Origin: DASZMX01 sp035551475
GTDB lineage: Bacteria > Verrucomicrobiota > Verrucomicrobiia > Limisphaerales > Palsa-1400
Reading direction: 5' to 3'
Assembly: GCA_035551475.1 (NCBI GenBank)
Contig: DASZMX010000066.1
Location: forward strand, 1 to 61,090
DNA: 61,090 nt
How positions within the stretch are numbered: position 1 is the first letter of the stretch; every line of letters starts with the position of its first letter. Made by a program: the position numbers and the translations under genes. The notes beneath the pieces are model-generated. The model worked only from the letters and a program-made list of their open reading frames with translations. It made no database searches and was not told where the DNA came from. Positions 17,274 through 25,782 of the stretch are shown here, in pieces.

Positions 17274-18596
17274 ATGAGACATCGCCCTTCATTTTGGAAT
17301 CGCGCGATTCTAGGGGCATGCTTTTTTTCCGTCTGTGCGGCGCTGGTCGCACAGGACAACGCCGACCTCAAGCGTCAACTCGACGAAGTGCGGGAGCAAA
17401 ATCGCGCCCTGCAAACCCAGCTGCAGCAGCAACAGAAGATGCTGGAGGATCTCACGCGGCAATTTTCCAAGCTGCAACAAACCAATCAGGCGCAGCAGGA
17501 CAATTACCAGGCGTTGCGGGACGTCGTGGAAGGCAACGAGGCGCCGAAGAAGCCCGCCTTTTCCATCGGCAACGCCATCATCAGCGGCGAGGGCGGCGTC
17601 GGGTTTTTCGATTCGCAGCGCGGCGGCGATTTTCCGCACGACGAATTGCTGGTGGATGAGGCCCGTTTGTTCATCGAGGCCCCGCTCATGGACGATATTT
17701 ATTTTTACGGCCAGCTCGATTTGCGCAGCCGCGACCTTTTTGACGACGGGGTGCATCTCGGCGAGCTCTACGTCGATTTTGAAAACGTCTCGCGCTTTTG
17801 GGGCCCCGACAGCCTCGTCAATGTTCGCCTCGGCCAGCTTTACTCACCTTTTGGCGAGGAGTATCAAAACCGTTTCGCCTTTGACAATCCGCTCATTTCC
17901 CATTCCCTGAGCGACGTGTGGGCCCTTGAGGGCGGGGCGGAGGTGTATGGCTCCTGGAAAAAATTCTGCTACGCCGTCGCCGTGCAAAGCGGCGATCTGG
18001 ACGTCATGCACGATCACACCAGCGACAAGACCGTGGTGGCCCGCGTCGGATTTGATCCCACGGCGCATCTGCATTTCAGCTTGAGCGGCCAGCGCACCGG
18101 TTCGCTTGACACCACCGCCGACCCGCTGGCCGGCTCTTGGTTCGGCAACGCGTTTTTCGTATCCATCGGCTCGCCGGCCACCACGCGCTACCACGTGGAC
18201 ATGGGAGAATTGGATGGCCGCTATTCCTGGAAAAACGGCTATGTCGCCGCCGCCGGCGGTTACGCGGCCTATGGTGACAACGATCCACTCGCCGATAATC
18301 ATCGTGACATCTATTATTACTACCTCGAAGGCACACAGAAAATCTGGTCCAAGCTGTATGGCGCGGCGCGTTTCAGCCAGGTCTTGACGCCGGGCGGTTA
18401 TCCGGTGGTCGGCGGCAGCGGGGAATACGGCGTGCCGACGGAAGAGGTCTGGCGCCTCAGCCTGGGGTTGGATTACAAGGTGAACCAGCACGTGATTTTA
18501 AAATCGGAATATAGTTTCGAGCATGGCCAGCGTCATGACGGAACCAGCCGCAGCCACCTTGATTTGTTCGCCCTCGAAGCCGTCTTTAAGTTTTGA
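17274..18596 (+). CDS. Outer-membrane porin with N-terminal coiled coil
   Basis: A 440-residue outer-membrane barrel. A signal peptide (ending near AALVAQ) precedes a Gln/Leu-rich coiled coil at about residues 28-85 that may trimerise or contact peptidoglycan. An OprP/OprO-like barrel follows (for example LVDEARLFIEAPLMDDIYFY and VRLGQLYSPFG) and ends in the terminal Phe of EAVFKF. Aromatic residues alternate through the predicted strands. It overlaps or abuts the next gene (stop 18594-18596, ATG at 18599), forming an operon with the cupredoxin and the kinase. The solute is unknown, and the neighbours hint at metal or anion transport. Confidence 0.85.
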   Translation: MRHRPSFWNRAILGACFFSVCAALVAQDNADLKRQLDEVREQNRALQTQLQQQQKMLEDLTRQFSKLQQTNQAQQDNYQALRDVVEGNEAPKKPAFSIGNAIISGEGGVGFFDSQRGGDFPHDELLVDEARLFIEAPLMDDIYFYGQLDLRSRDLFDDGVHLGELYVDFENVSRFWGPDSLVNVRLGQLYSPFGEEYQNRFAFDNPLISHSLSDVWALEGGAEVYGSWKKFCYAVAVQSGDLDVMHDHTSDKTVVARVGFDPTAHLHFSLSGQRTGSLDTTADPLAGSWFGNAFFVSIGSPATTRYHVDMGELDGRYSWKNGYVAAAGGYAAYGDNDPLADNHRDIYYYYLEGTQKIWSKLYGAARFSQVLTPGGYPVVGGSGEYGVPTEEVWRLSLGLDYKVNQHVILKSEYSFEHGQRHDGTSRSHLDLFALEAVFKF

Positions 18597-18598
18597 TC

Positions 18599-19273
18599 AT
18601 GAAGTTGCTCCTGTCTTTTTGCGCGGTGTGGCTCGCCGCCTTGTCCGCTTCGGCCGGCTCCATTCACGGCGTGGTGCGCGCCAAGGGCAAGGAAGGGTTG
18701 CCGGAAAATTTCAGCCCCGGCCAATACGCCAGCCGCCGCTTCAAATTCGCCGAGCGCATCAATTACGATGACCTGCGCGATTTCGTCGTGTACCTCAAAG
18801 GTCCGATGCCGGGAGCCAAGCCGCCGTCGGCGCCGGCCATCATTCGCCAGAAAGACGCCATGTTCATCCCGCATGTTCTGCCCATCATGGTCGGAACCAA
18901 GGTGGACTGGCCCAACGAAGACGATGTCTTCCACAATGTTTTTTCCAAGTCCGACGCCAGTTCCTTCGACCTGGAGCTGTACAAAAAAGGCGACCCGGCC
19001 AAGGAGGTTGTATTTGACAAGCCCGGCAAGGTGGACGTCTTTTGCTCCATTCACGCGCGCATGAGCTGCGTCGTTTTGGTCCTGGAAAACCCGTGCTTCT
19101 CGCTGGCCGACGCCAATGGGCGTTACACCATCACCAACGTGCCGGCGGGTTCGTACCAATTGGTGGCGTGGCATGAGCGGTTGCCGGACAAAATCATTCC
19201 GGTCACGGTCAAGGAAGGGGAGGATCTCGCGTTGGACATCACCATGGGAATTGAAAACCTTCCCAAGTATTGA
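18599..19273 (+). CDS. Periplasmic cupredoxin / carboxypeptidase-regulatory-like domain protein
   Basis: A 224-residue exported protein with a signal peptide ending near ALSASAG. A plastocyanin-like fold shows VDWPNEDDVFHNVFS and then VFCSIHARMS, which supplies the His, Cys, His and Met of a type 1 copper site in the right order. A carboxypeptidase-regulatory-like beta sandwich follows (DANGRYTITNVPAGSYQLVAWHE). The family resembles the methylamine-utilisation/plastocyanin-like group. It sits between the porin and the sensor kinase with gaps of 2 and 1 bases, so it may bind or report copper or act in electron transfer. The copper site is inferred from sequence only. Confidence 0.83.
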   Translation: MKLLLSFCAVWLAALSASAGSIHGVVRAKGKEGLPENFSPGQYASRRFKFAERINYDDLRDFVVYLKGPMPGAKPPSAPAIIRQKDAMFIPHVLPIMVGTKVDWPNEDDVFHNVFSKSDASSFDLELYKKGDPAKEVVFDKPGKVDVFCSIHARMSCVVLVLENPCFSLADANGRYTITNVPAGSYQLVAWHERLPDKIIPVTVKEGEDLALDITMGIENLPKY

Positions 19274-19274
19274 C

Positions 19275-21539
19275 ATGTCGTCGCGCCGCCGCCCTCACCT
19301 TAAGTTTCAGGCCAAGGTCTTGTTCCCCGTCGTCGCCGCGCTGGCCCTGTTCGTGGTGGCCGCCATGTGGCTGGTGCGAAGCCGCCTGCAAACGCAGTCG
19401 CAGGATGCGGCGCTGCGCACCCTCGCCACCACCGAAGCCGGCTTCACCAACAACCTGATGCTCCGCGTCACCTCCCTCATGGACCGCTTCAGCGCGGTGG
19501 CGGTCGATCAAAATGCCTTCCTCCCGCTCGCCTTGAAAATCGCCAACCCGGAAGGGCTCAACACCATGCGCGGCGCGTTGCACGAAATCCTGGAGCGGCG
19601 CTCGCAGGACGCGTCCATCGCGCTCTTTTCCGGGCCTGATGGCAAGGTGGTCACCAACGCCGTCCAGCACGTGAACATTAACCGGGAGCGATTCGCGGCG
19701 GCGTGCCAGCCCGCCATCGAGGAAGTTTTGGACAACGGCGAGCCGACCGTTCACTTCGTCGAGTGTCAAAACGAAATTTTCACCGTCATCTGCGCCCCGT
19801 CCATCAAGCCCGGCAACGTCCTGCTCGGCGTGCTCACTGTCGGCATTCAATTGGACACCGCGACGGCCCATCGCCTCAAGCCGCTGAACAGCGAATTGGT
19901 TTTTATCGCGCACGATCAAATCGCCGCGTCCACGCTGGAGAAAGTGGATCTCAATGGCGAATTGTTGCAGCGCTATCATGAATTGGCCGGCCGTTCGGCC
20001 CGTCCGCGCGCCGCCACCATCGAATTGCAGGAGGAGCCGTTTGTGCCCAAGGCCGGGCGGCTGCCGTTTTTCATCGGCGAAAACGACAGCGGCTATCTGC
20101 TGCTCTTTTCCTATGCCGCCGTGCAACGCCAGATTCAGGACACCCAACGCATTCTGGCGTTGGGCGGCATCATCGGCATCGTGCTGGGGGCCGCGGTGGT
20201 GTACCTGCTCGTCCGCCAGGTCACCAAGCCGCTGCGCGATTTGCGTGACAGCGCGGAGGCGGTCGGGCGCGGCGATTTTTCCAAGCGCATTGAAATTCGG
20301 TCGCACGATGAATTGGGTGAATTGGCCGCGGTCTTCAATCACATGACGGACAATTTGCAGAAGTCCACCGCGCAATTGGAGAAAACCGTCGCGCAATTGC
20401 GCGACACCCAGGCGAAGCTGCTGCACAGTGAAAAACTGTCCGCCGTGGGCGAATTTGTGGCGGGCGTGGCTCACGAACTGAACAACCCGCTGACGGCGCT
20501 GATTGGGTTCGCCGAGCTATTGCAAATGGGCGATGTGGACGACGATTCGCGCGAATCCCTCAACCGCATCACCGTCGCCGCCGGACGCTGCCATAAAATC
20601 GTGCAAAGCCTCCTGAGCTTCTCGCGCCAGCGCCCGCCCGAGCGCAAGCTCACCGATCTCAATCATGTGCTGGACGCGGTCATTGAGATTTTGATCTACG
20701 AGTTGCGCACCAACAACATCAAGATCATCAAGGGTTATTCGGCCCAATTGCCGAAACTCCTGGTGGACCCGCACCAGATGCAGCAGGTCTTTTTGAATAT
20801 TGTCAATAATGCCCGCCAGGCCATTGAGGCTTACCGGCCGCATGGCAGCATTCGCATCGTCACCCGTCCGCTGGCTGATCGCGTGCAAATTCGATTTGAA
20901 GACGATGGGCCGGGCATGGCCGAGGAAACCGCCGCCAAGATATTCGACCCGTTCTTCACCACCAAACCCGTTGGCAAGGGCACGGGACTGGGCTTGAGCC
21001 TCTCTTACGGCATCGTGCAGGAGCATGGCGGCTCCATTAATGTCGAAAGCAAACTCAATCACGGCACGACCTTCATCATTGATTTGCCGATCACGGCGGG
21101 CTCCGAATCCGCTTCGGATCTCGCGGCGTCCGCCGCCGCGCAAGCGGCCGCTCCGGCGCTGCAAGGCCGCGGCAAAATGATTCTCGTGGTCGATGACGAG
21201 GAGGACATTGTGGAGCTGGTGCGCAAGACGCTGGAACGCCGCGGCTACACCGTCCGCACCGCCCAAAATGGCGAGAGCGCCCTGCGCCATCTGGCCCACG
21301 ACACCTTTGACCTGATAATCTCCGACTGGAAAATGCCCGGGCTAAATGGCCAGCAGCTCTACGAACGATTGCTCCAGATTCAGCCCAAGTCCGCCGAGCG
21401 CATGATCTTCATGACGGGCGACGTCCTGAGCGAGCGCACCGAGAAATACCTCCAGGAACACGAAAAAATCTGTTTGACAAAGCCTTTTTCCCTGACGGAC
21501 TTTGAGCGCGCCGTCCGCGACACCTTCGCTGCGGCGTGA
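19275..21539 (+). CDS. Hybrid sensor histidine kinase with HAMP and C-terminal receiver
   Basis: A 754-residue membrane kinase. Two membrane spans (about residues 15-35 and 288-312) flank a periplasmic sensor domain of about 250 residues. HAMP follows (RQVTKPLRDLRDSAEAVGRGD), then a short coiled coil, HisKA (GVAHELNNPLTALIGFAELL), HATPase (NIVNNARQA, FEDDGPGMAEE, GTGLGLSLSYGIV) and a receiver (LVVDDEEDIVEL, phospho-Asp in LIISDWKMPG, Lys in CLTKPF). The ATG at 19275 follows the cupredoxin stop by one base. No separate DNA-binding regulator is nearby, so the output is unclear. Linkage suggests it senses the state of the envelope copper/porin system. Confidence 0.9.
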   Translation: MSSRRRPHLKFQAKVLFPVVAALALFVVAAMWLVRSRLQTQSQDAALRTLATTEAGFTNNLMLRVTSLMDRFSAVAVDQNAFLPLALKIANPEGLNTMRGALHEILERRSQDASIALFSGPDGKVVTNAVQHVNINRERFAAACQPAIEEVLDNGEPTVHFVECQNEIFTVICAPSIKPGNVLLGVLTVGIQLDTATAHRLKPLNSELVFIAHDQIAASTLEKVDLNGELLQRYHELAGRSARPRAATIELQEEPFVPKAGRLPFFIGENDSGYLLLFSYAAVQRQIQDTQRILALGGIIGIVLGAAVVYLLVRQVTKPLRDLRDSAEAVGRGDFSKRIEIRSHDELGELAAVFNHMTDNLQKSTAQLEKTVAQLRDTQAKLLHSEKLSAVGEFVAGVAHELNNPLTALIGFAELLQMGDVDDDSRESLNRITVAAGRCHKIVQSLLSFSRQRPPERKLTDLNHVLDAVIEILIYELRTNNIKIIKGYSAQLPKLLVDPHQMQQVFLNIVNNARQAIEAYRPHGSIRIVTRPLADRVQIRFEDDGPGMAEETAAKIFDPFFTTKPVGKGTGLGLSLSYGIVQEHGGSINVESKLNHGTTFIIDLPITAGSESASDLAASAAAQAAAPALQGRGKMILVVDDEEDIVELVRKTLERRGYTVRTAQNGESALRHLAHDTFDLIISDWKMPGLNGQQLYERLLQIQPKSAERMIFMTGDVLSERTEKYLQEHEKICLTKPFSLTDFERAVRDTFAAA

Positions 21540-21543
21540 ACGT

Positions 21544-24500
21544 TCAGGGGTTTTCCAGCAGGAACGTTCCGCTTTGATTCGGCCCCAGGAAGAAGCCTTG
21601 CGCGTTGGCGCTATTTTGCAGGACCGCCCCGTTCACCGGAATTGTTGATTTGGGATGCGCTGGGTCAACAAAGGAGCCGGAGATGATGCCGCTGGAAGCC
21701 GTGATTTTTAAGATAAGCTTGGCGGCTTTTTCCGGGAGATTGGTCACAGCGATGGCGTTATTGTTGACGGCGATGGTGACATGGTTTGTCAGCGGGAGGC
21801 TCAACGCTCCGCCTTCCAGAATGACCACGGCATTGGTTGTTCCGGCCAGGGGCTTGCGGGCGGGGTTGTAGGCCGACGCAACGAGCGTGATCGCCTGATT
21901 TGTGAACCCGGAGCGATTCACCGCGGTTTTGGCGATATTCGTGGCGTTGATCCAACTTAGCGACGGCGCCGCGATCAGGGTCCCATTCGTAAATAAATTC
22001 CAGCCCCACAAGGAGCCCTTGCCGCCATACAGATTCAGATAAACTGGCCAATAGCCATTCCTGGATACGGCGCTGGATTGGCTCATGGCTGTTCCGTCTG
22101 CCAACGCGCCCGCGAGGTTGACGTTCCCCAATGTGTCCACAGAGACAGCTCCATAACCGGTCCCGATTGGGCCGCTAGCGGGGTCATTGGTCCCCGGAAT
22201 GATAAAGGTGTAACGCCCGGCGAATCCAAGGGCCGGTTGTGGGGAGCTAAACCCATTTCGATCACCCAATAGTTGCGCCACGAAATCTCCATTGCTTACG
22301 GTGCCGGTCACCGTTTGGTCCGCAAAATTCAACTCCAAAACGACCGCCAGCGGAGTTTTGCCCTTCTTCGCCACAATGGCCGACGCATGGCCGCTGACAT
22401 CGAAAGCGCCTGCCAGGGTGGGCGAGTCCGACCCGAGGGCAACCTTGCCGGTGAACGTTCGCGCGCTGGTCAGGTTAAAGCTAAATCCGCCGGAACTGGT
22501 TTGTTCGCGGGGCGCGTTCGCCACGCTGAACAATCCGTGATAAGCGCCTTGGGCCGCGAGGAAAACATTGGTGACAAAATTCGCGGTCAGAACGAGGCCG
22601 GGCTGCATGCTGAATTTCAGGGCGGGGTCGCCCGACACAAAGTTTTCACTGCCGCTGGCGACCCAATTGGAAAAGATCCAATTTCGAGCTGGCGTGGCAG
22701 TCAAAGCATAGGTGTTGCCGAGGGCCAGCCAAACGCCGTTGTCTGCCGGCGCGACTTTCCCGTTTCCGTTCGTCTGCAAATCCAGCGGCGCGCTCGCGAT
22801 ATACTTGACGGACACCATGACGGAAGGGGACACGCTGCCGCTGGCATCCTTGGCATAGGCGCGGATGGTGTTGACTCCGGGCAGCAAAGTGACGGTGGCG
22901 CTCCAATCGGCCCAAGAATTGCCGGGAACCGCCGGCATCCAGGCGCCGTTGTTCAGCTCGTAATCGACTTCGCTCACCGGGGCCTTGTCGGCGACCGCGC
23001 CGGAGATTATCAGAGACGGATGAGTGACGCTCTGCCCGGCCTTGGGCGACGTGATGGTCACTTTGGGGCTGCCGCGTGGAATAAAATTGGCCACCAGATT
23101 CCGGTTGGCGATCAAGGTGAATGTATAACTGGGCTGCGCGCTGACCACGCTCCCGTTTTCCGTCCAGTTGACAAATATATAGCCGCTTTTGGAGGAGGCC
23201 GTCACGGTCTGTGCGCTGTCGGGGAGGAAGGTTCCCGCGCCGCTGACTGTTCCGCCTCCCGCCGGAGACGCGCCCACGCTGATCTTATAAGCGGACGCAA
23301 TCGCTGAAAAATTGGCGACCAAACTTACGTTCCCATGCAACGCGAAAATATAAGCTGGGGTCGAACTCACGACGTTCCCATTTTCGGTCCAGTTGAGAAA
23401 GCGGTTCCCGTGGTTCGTGGCCGCAATCACCGTCGGCCACTCGCCAGCGGCAAATGTTCCAGCGCCGCTGACGGTTCCTTCGCCGGCGGGCGCCGCGCTC
23501 GCTGTCACATTATAGGTGGCCGGGTTGGCGGAAAAATGCGCGACCAGGGTGGCGCTGCTGCCGATGGCAAAGGAATAACTGGCCGAGCGGCTGATCTCTT
23601 CGCCATATTCCGTCCAGTTGACAAATGAATAGCCGCTTTGGGCGGACGCTGTCACCGTGACCGCGCTCCCGGGCGCGAAAGTTCCACCTCCCGCCACAGT
23701 TCCGCCGGCGCCGGGCGCCGCCAGGACGGTCAACGAATCATTCGGAGGCGTGGGCAGAGTGGCAATGAAACCATGCTCGTTCGCCTGAATGTCCACGTAA
23801 TATCCCACCACCGTTCGGCCAGAAATGCCTGTAAGGTAGGTGCCGAGAACCGCGGCGGGATGGTCCACCACCACATAGCTGCTGCCGTCGTAAAAAAAGC
23901 CGTATGTGCCGCTTCTAATTGAAAAATATCCCACGATGTTTTGGCCTTCGATACCCAAAGCGAAAGTGCTGGCGGCATTGGGCTCGCTGGCGAGGGCGTC
24001 CAGCGTGACGTAACTCGAGCCGTTGTAAAGAAAGCCCCGGAAGCCTTGGTTGATATCGTAGTAGCCGACAATGTTGGTCCCCGAAATGCCCATAGCTCTG
24101 GTGCCACTAAACGTATAGAAGCCGCCTGCGAAACTGCCCTTAATCGCATTCGGGTCATCCAGTGTGATATACGAGCCGTTCGTATAAAGGAACCCGTGCA
24201 GCGTTTCGTTGGCATCCACGTACTGTCCGACAATGTTGTGGCCATCGATCCCGAACGCCTGGGTGGAGCCCGCGCTTAACGGATCATCAATCGTCGTGTA
24301 AGCGCTGCCATTGTAAAGAAAGCCGTGATCTTTGCCCTGATCATCCGAGAAATAGCCCACCACGTTGCTGCCGGAGACGCCATAGGCTTCGGTTACCGGC
24401 GTGGAGCTAAACGAATCACTGGTCTTCGCGAAATCGACCAGTGTTGTGAAATTGCTGGCGTGGTAAACAAAACCGGCGTTGACGCCGTTGTTGTCGAAGT

Positions 24501-25770
24501 ATCCCACAATGTTGGTTCCCGAGATGCCTTCGACGACCGTGGCTCCATAAATGCCATTGCCATGCGTGGCGAGCGCATTGCTAAATGATTGGAAGGCCAC
24601 GGCGCCGCGCGTGAAGTTGGCCACCAGGTTCATATTGCTGGCAAGCGTGAAGGCATAACTGGGCTCTCTGCTGACGACGACGCCATTCCGCGTCCAATTC
24701 GTGAAATAATATCCATTGCTCGCGGTGGCTGTCGCGGTTTGCAAACTGCCGGCGACGAACGCCCCACCTCCGAAGGCCCGGCCCGCGCCGGCGGGCGAGA
24801 CGCTGACGGCAACGTCGCAGACTCCGCCTCCCCATGCGCCTATAAAACCGTGGGTCGTGTTCTTTCCATCCACATAATAGCCAACGATCGTGTTGCTAAA
24901 AATCCCGGTGACATACGTGCCTTCCAAACTCCCTGTTCCAGCGTTCGGATTGTCCAAGGTGGTGTAAACGTCATTGTTGTAAATAAAGCCATGATACGCG
25001 CCATGCTGGTCCGCGTAATAACCGACCACGTTGGCCCCGGACATGCCGCACGCATAAGTGCCCAGGTAGGGGTTGGCATTGGGATCGTCCAGAGTTTTGT
25101 AATCCCCGTTGTGGTAAAGATAACCGTGGATCATGGATTGGGCGCCCTGATACCACCCGACGATATTGTCGCCATCAATGCCTTGCACGGAAGGCGCAAA
25201 CGAATTGCTGGGCGCCGCCATCGTCGTGTAGGAGCTGCCGTTGTAAATAAAATTCTTCAAACCGCTTGGCGGCCAATAGCCTCCCACGATCGTCCGACCT
25301 GATATGCCCTGCGCGAAGGAGCCGTTGGCGGACATGGGGTAGTTTAACTGCGCGGCGGGATCGTCCAAGGTGGTGTAAGTCCCATTGCGATACGAGAATG
25401 AATGATCATTCAGGTTGGTGTCTTGATACCAGCCGACAATTGTGTCGCCGGAGATGCCGGTGAGCTGGGTTCCCTGGCTGGGGTCGGCGTGCGGGACATC
25501 CACAGTTATAAAAATATCGCCATCAAACAAAAATCCGTGGCGGTTGTTCCCGGTGTAATACGTGCCAATGACTTTCCCATCGAAAACTCCCGAGGGTTGG
25601 GTCATGGAGCCGGCGGGGTCATCCAGTGTAAAATAGGAGGTTTGTCCGAAGGCAGCTCCAGCCGCTATTAACAGCAGACCTGAGAGGAAACAACCAACGC
25701 CTCGCACTGTTTTTCTGGCGGCCGCACCTTTAACGTGGCGGTCCGTTTTTCTTGTTTTTATGGGGTTCAT
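21544..25770 (-). CDS. Giant secreted protein with two six-unit HAF-type arrays and InlB-B-like repeats
   Basis: A 1408-residue secreted protein with a signal peptide ending near AAGAAFGQ. Residues 44-316 and 391-675 are two arrays of six HAF-type units (consensus G-I-S-G-x-x-I-V-G-Y-Y, H-G-F-L-Y-N-G, Y-T-T-L-D-D-P). One InlB-B-like unit (FTNWTRNG, LVANF) separates them. Three more such units follow (about 677-895), then an Ig-like segment, a divergent fifth unit and a C-terminal domain of about 340 residues rich in G-x-W-x-x-Y and Y-G-G-K-G-S. It starts 12 bases after the stop of the gene at 25783-28734, so both are likely one operon. The function is unknown; a surface-exposed propeller or adhesin is inferred. 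Confidence 0.85.
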   Translation of the reverse strand: MNPIKTRKTDRHVKGAAARKTVRGVGCFLSGLLLIAAGAAFGQTSYFTLDDPAGSMTQPSGVFDGKVIGTYYTGNNRHGFLFDGDIFITVDVPHADPSQGTQLTGISGDTIVGWYQDTNLNDHSFSYRNGTYTTLDDPAAQLNYPMSANGSFAQGISGRTIVGGYWPPSGLKNFIYNGSSYTTMAAPSNSFAPSVQGIDGDNIVGWYQGAQSMIHGYLYHNGDYKTLDDPNANPYLGTYACGMSGANVVGYYADQHGAYHGFIYNNDVYTTLDNPNAGTGSLEGTYVTGIFSNTIVGYYVDGKNTTHGFIGAWGGGVCDVAVSVSPAGAGRAFGGGAFVAGSLQTATATASNGYYFTNWTRNGVVVSREPSYAFTLASNMNLVANFTRGAVAFQSFSNALATHGNGIYGATVVEGISGTNIVGYFDNNGVNAGFVYHASNFTTLVDFAKTSDSFSSTPVTEAYGVSGSNVVGYFSDDQGKDHGFLYNGSAYTTIDDPLSAGSTQAFGIDGHNIVGQYVDANETLHGFLYTNGSYITLDDPNAIKGSFAGGFYTFSGTRAMGISGTNIVGYYDINQGFRGFLYNGSSYVTLDALASEPNAASTFALGIEGQNIVGYFSIRSGTYGFFYDGSSYVVVDHPAAVLGTYLTGISGRTVVGYYVDIQANEHGFIATLPTPPNDSLTVLAAPGAGGTVAGGGTFAPGSAVTVTASAQSGYSFVNWTEYGEEISRSASYSFAIGSSATLVAHFSANPATYNVTASAAPAGEGTVSGAGTFAAGEWPTVIAATNHGNRFLNWTENGNVVSSTPAYIFALHGNVSLVANFSAIASAYKISVGASPAGGGTVSGAGTFLPDSAQTVTASSKSGYIFVNWTENGSVVSAQPSYTFTLIANRNLVANFIPRGSPKVTITSPKAGQSVTHPSLIISGAVADKAPVSEVDYELNNGAWMPAVPGNSWADWSATVTLLPGVNTIRAYAKDASGSVSPSVMVSVKYIASAPLDLQTNGNGKVAPADNGVWLALGNTYALTATPARNWIFSNWVASGSENFVSGDPALKFSMQPGLVLTANFVTNVFLAAQGAYHGLFSVANAPREQTSSGGFSFNLTSARTFTGKVALGSDSPTLAGAFDVSGHASAIVAKKGKTPLAVVLELNFADQTVTGTVSNGDFVAQLLGDRNGFSSPQPALGFAGRYTFIIPGTNDPASGPIGTGYGAVSVDTLGNVNLAGALADGTAMSQSSAVSRNGYWPVYLNLYGGKGSLWGWNLFTNGTLIAAPSLSWINATNIAKTAVNRSGFTNQAITLVASAYNPARKPLAGTTNAVVILEGGALSLPLTNHVTIAVNNNAIAVTNLPEKAAKLILKITASSGIISGSFVDPAHPKSTIPVNGAVLQNSANAQGFFLGPNQSGTFLLENP
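23085..23740 (-). repeat. Three tandem InlB-B-like coding repeats
   Basis: Three units of about 72 codons each carry the pattern A-P-A-G-x-G-T-V-x-G-x-G-T-F, then F-V-N-W-T-E-N-G, then L-V-A-N-F. They encode consecutive beta-rich modules of the giant secreted protein. A fourth, separated copy lies at about 24606-24822. Confidence 0.75.
23746..24600 (-). repeat. Second six-unit HAF-type coding array
   Basis: Six successive units of 43-56 codons, each ending in a G-F-[LVF]-Y-x-x-[SG]-like strand. Representative ends are AGFVYHAS, HGFLYNGS, HGFLYTNG, RGFLYNGS, YGFFYDGS and HGFIATLP. Unit number and order mirror the first array. Confidence 0.75.
24823..25641 (-). repeat. First six-unit HAF-type coding array
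   Basis: Six successive units. They end in HGFLFDGD, HSFSYRNG, NFIYNGSS, HGYLYHNG, HGFIYNND and HGFIGAWG. Most units begin with a Y-T-T-L-D-D-P-like strand and contain G-[IM]-[SD]-G-x-x-[IV]-V-G. The array sits directly after the signal peptide of the giant secreted protein. Confidence 0.75.
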
Positions 25771-25782
25771 CGAGCGCCAGCA

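Noticed and set aside
22273..23307. Plus-strand open frame (344 codons) opposite the giant secreted protein
   Set aside because: The minus-strand product has clear repeats, a signal peptide and continuity. The plus-strand translation is low in hydrophobic patterning and matches nothing.
21544..25770. Regularly spaced repeats considered as CRISPR or non-coding satellite
   Set aside because: Units are degenerate at DNA level, keep one reading frame and translate into HAF-type and InlB-B-like protein repeats.
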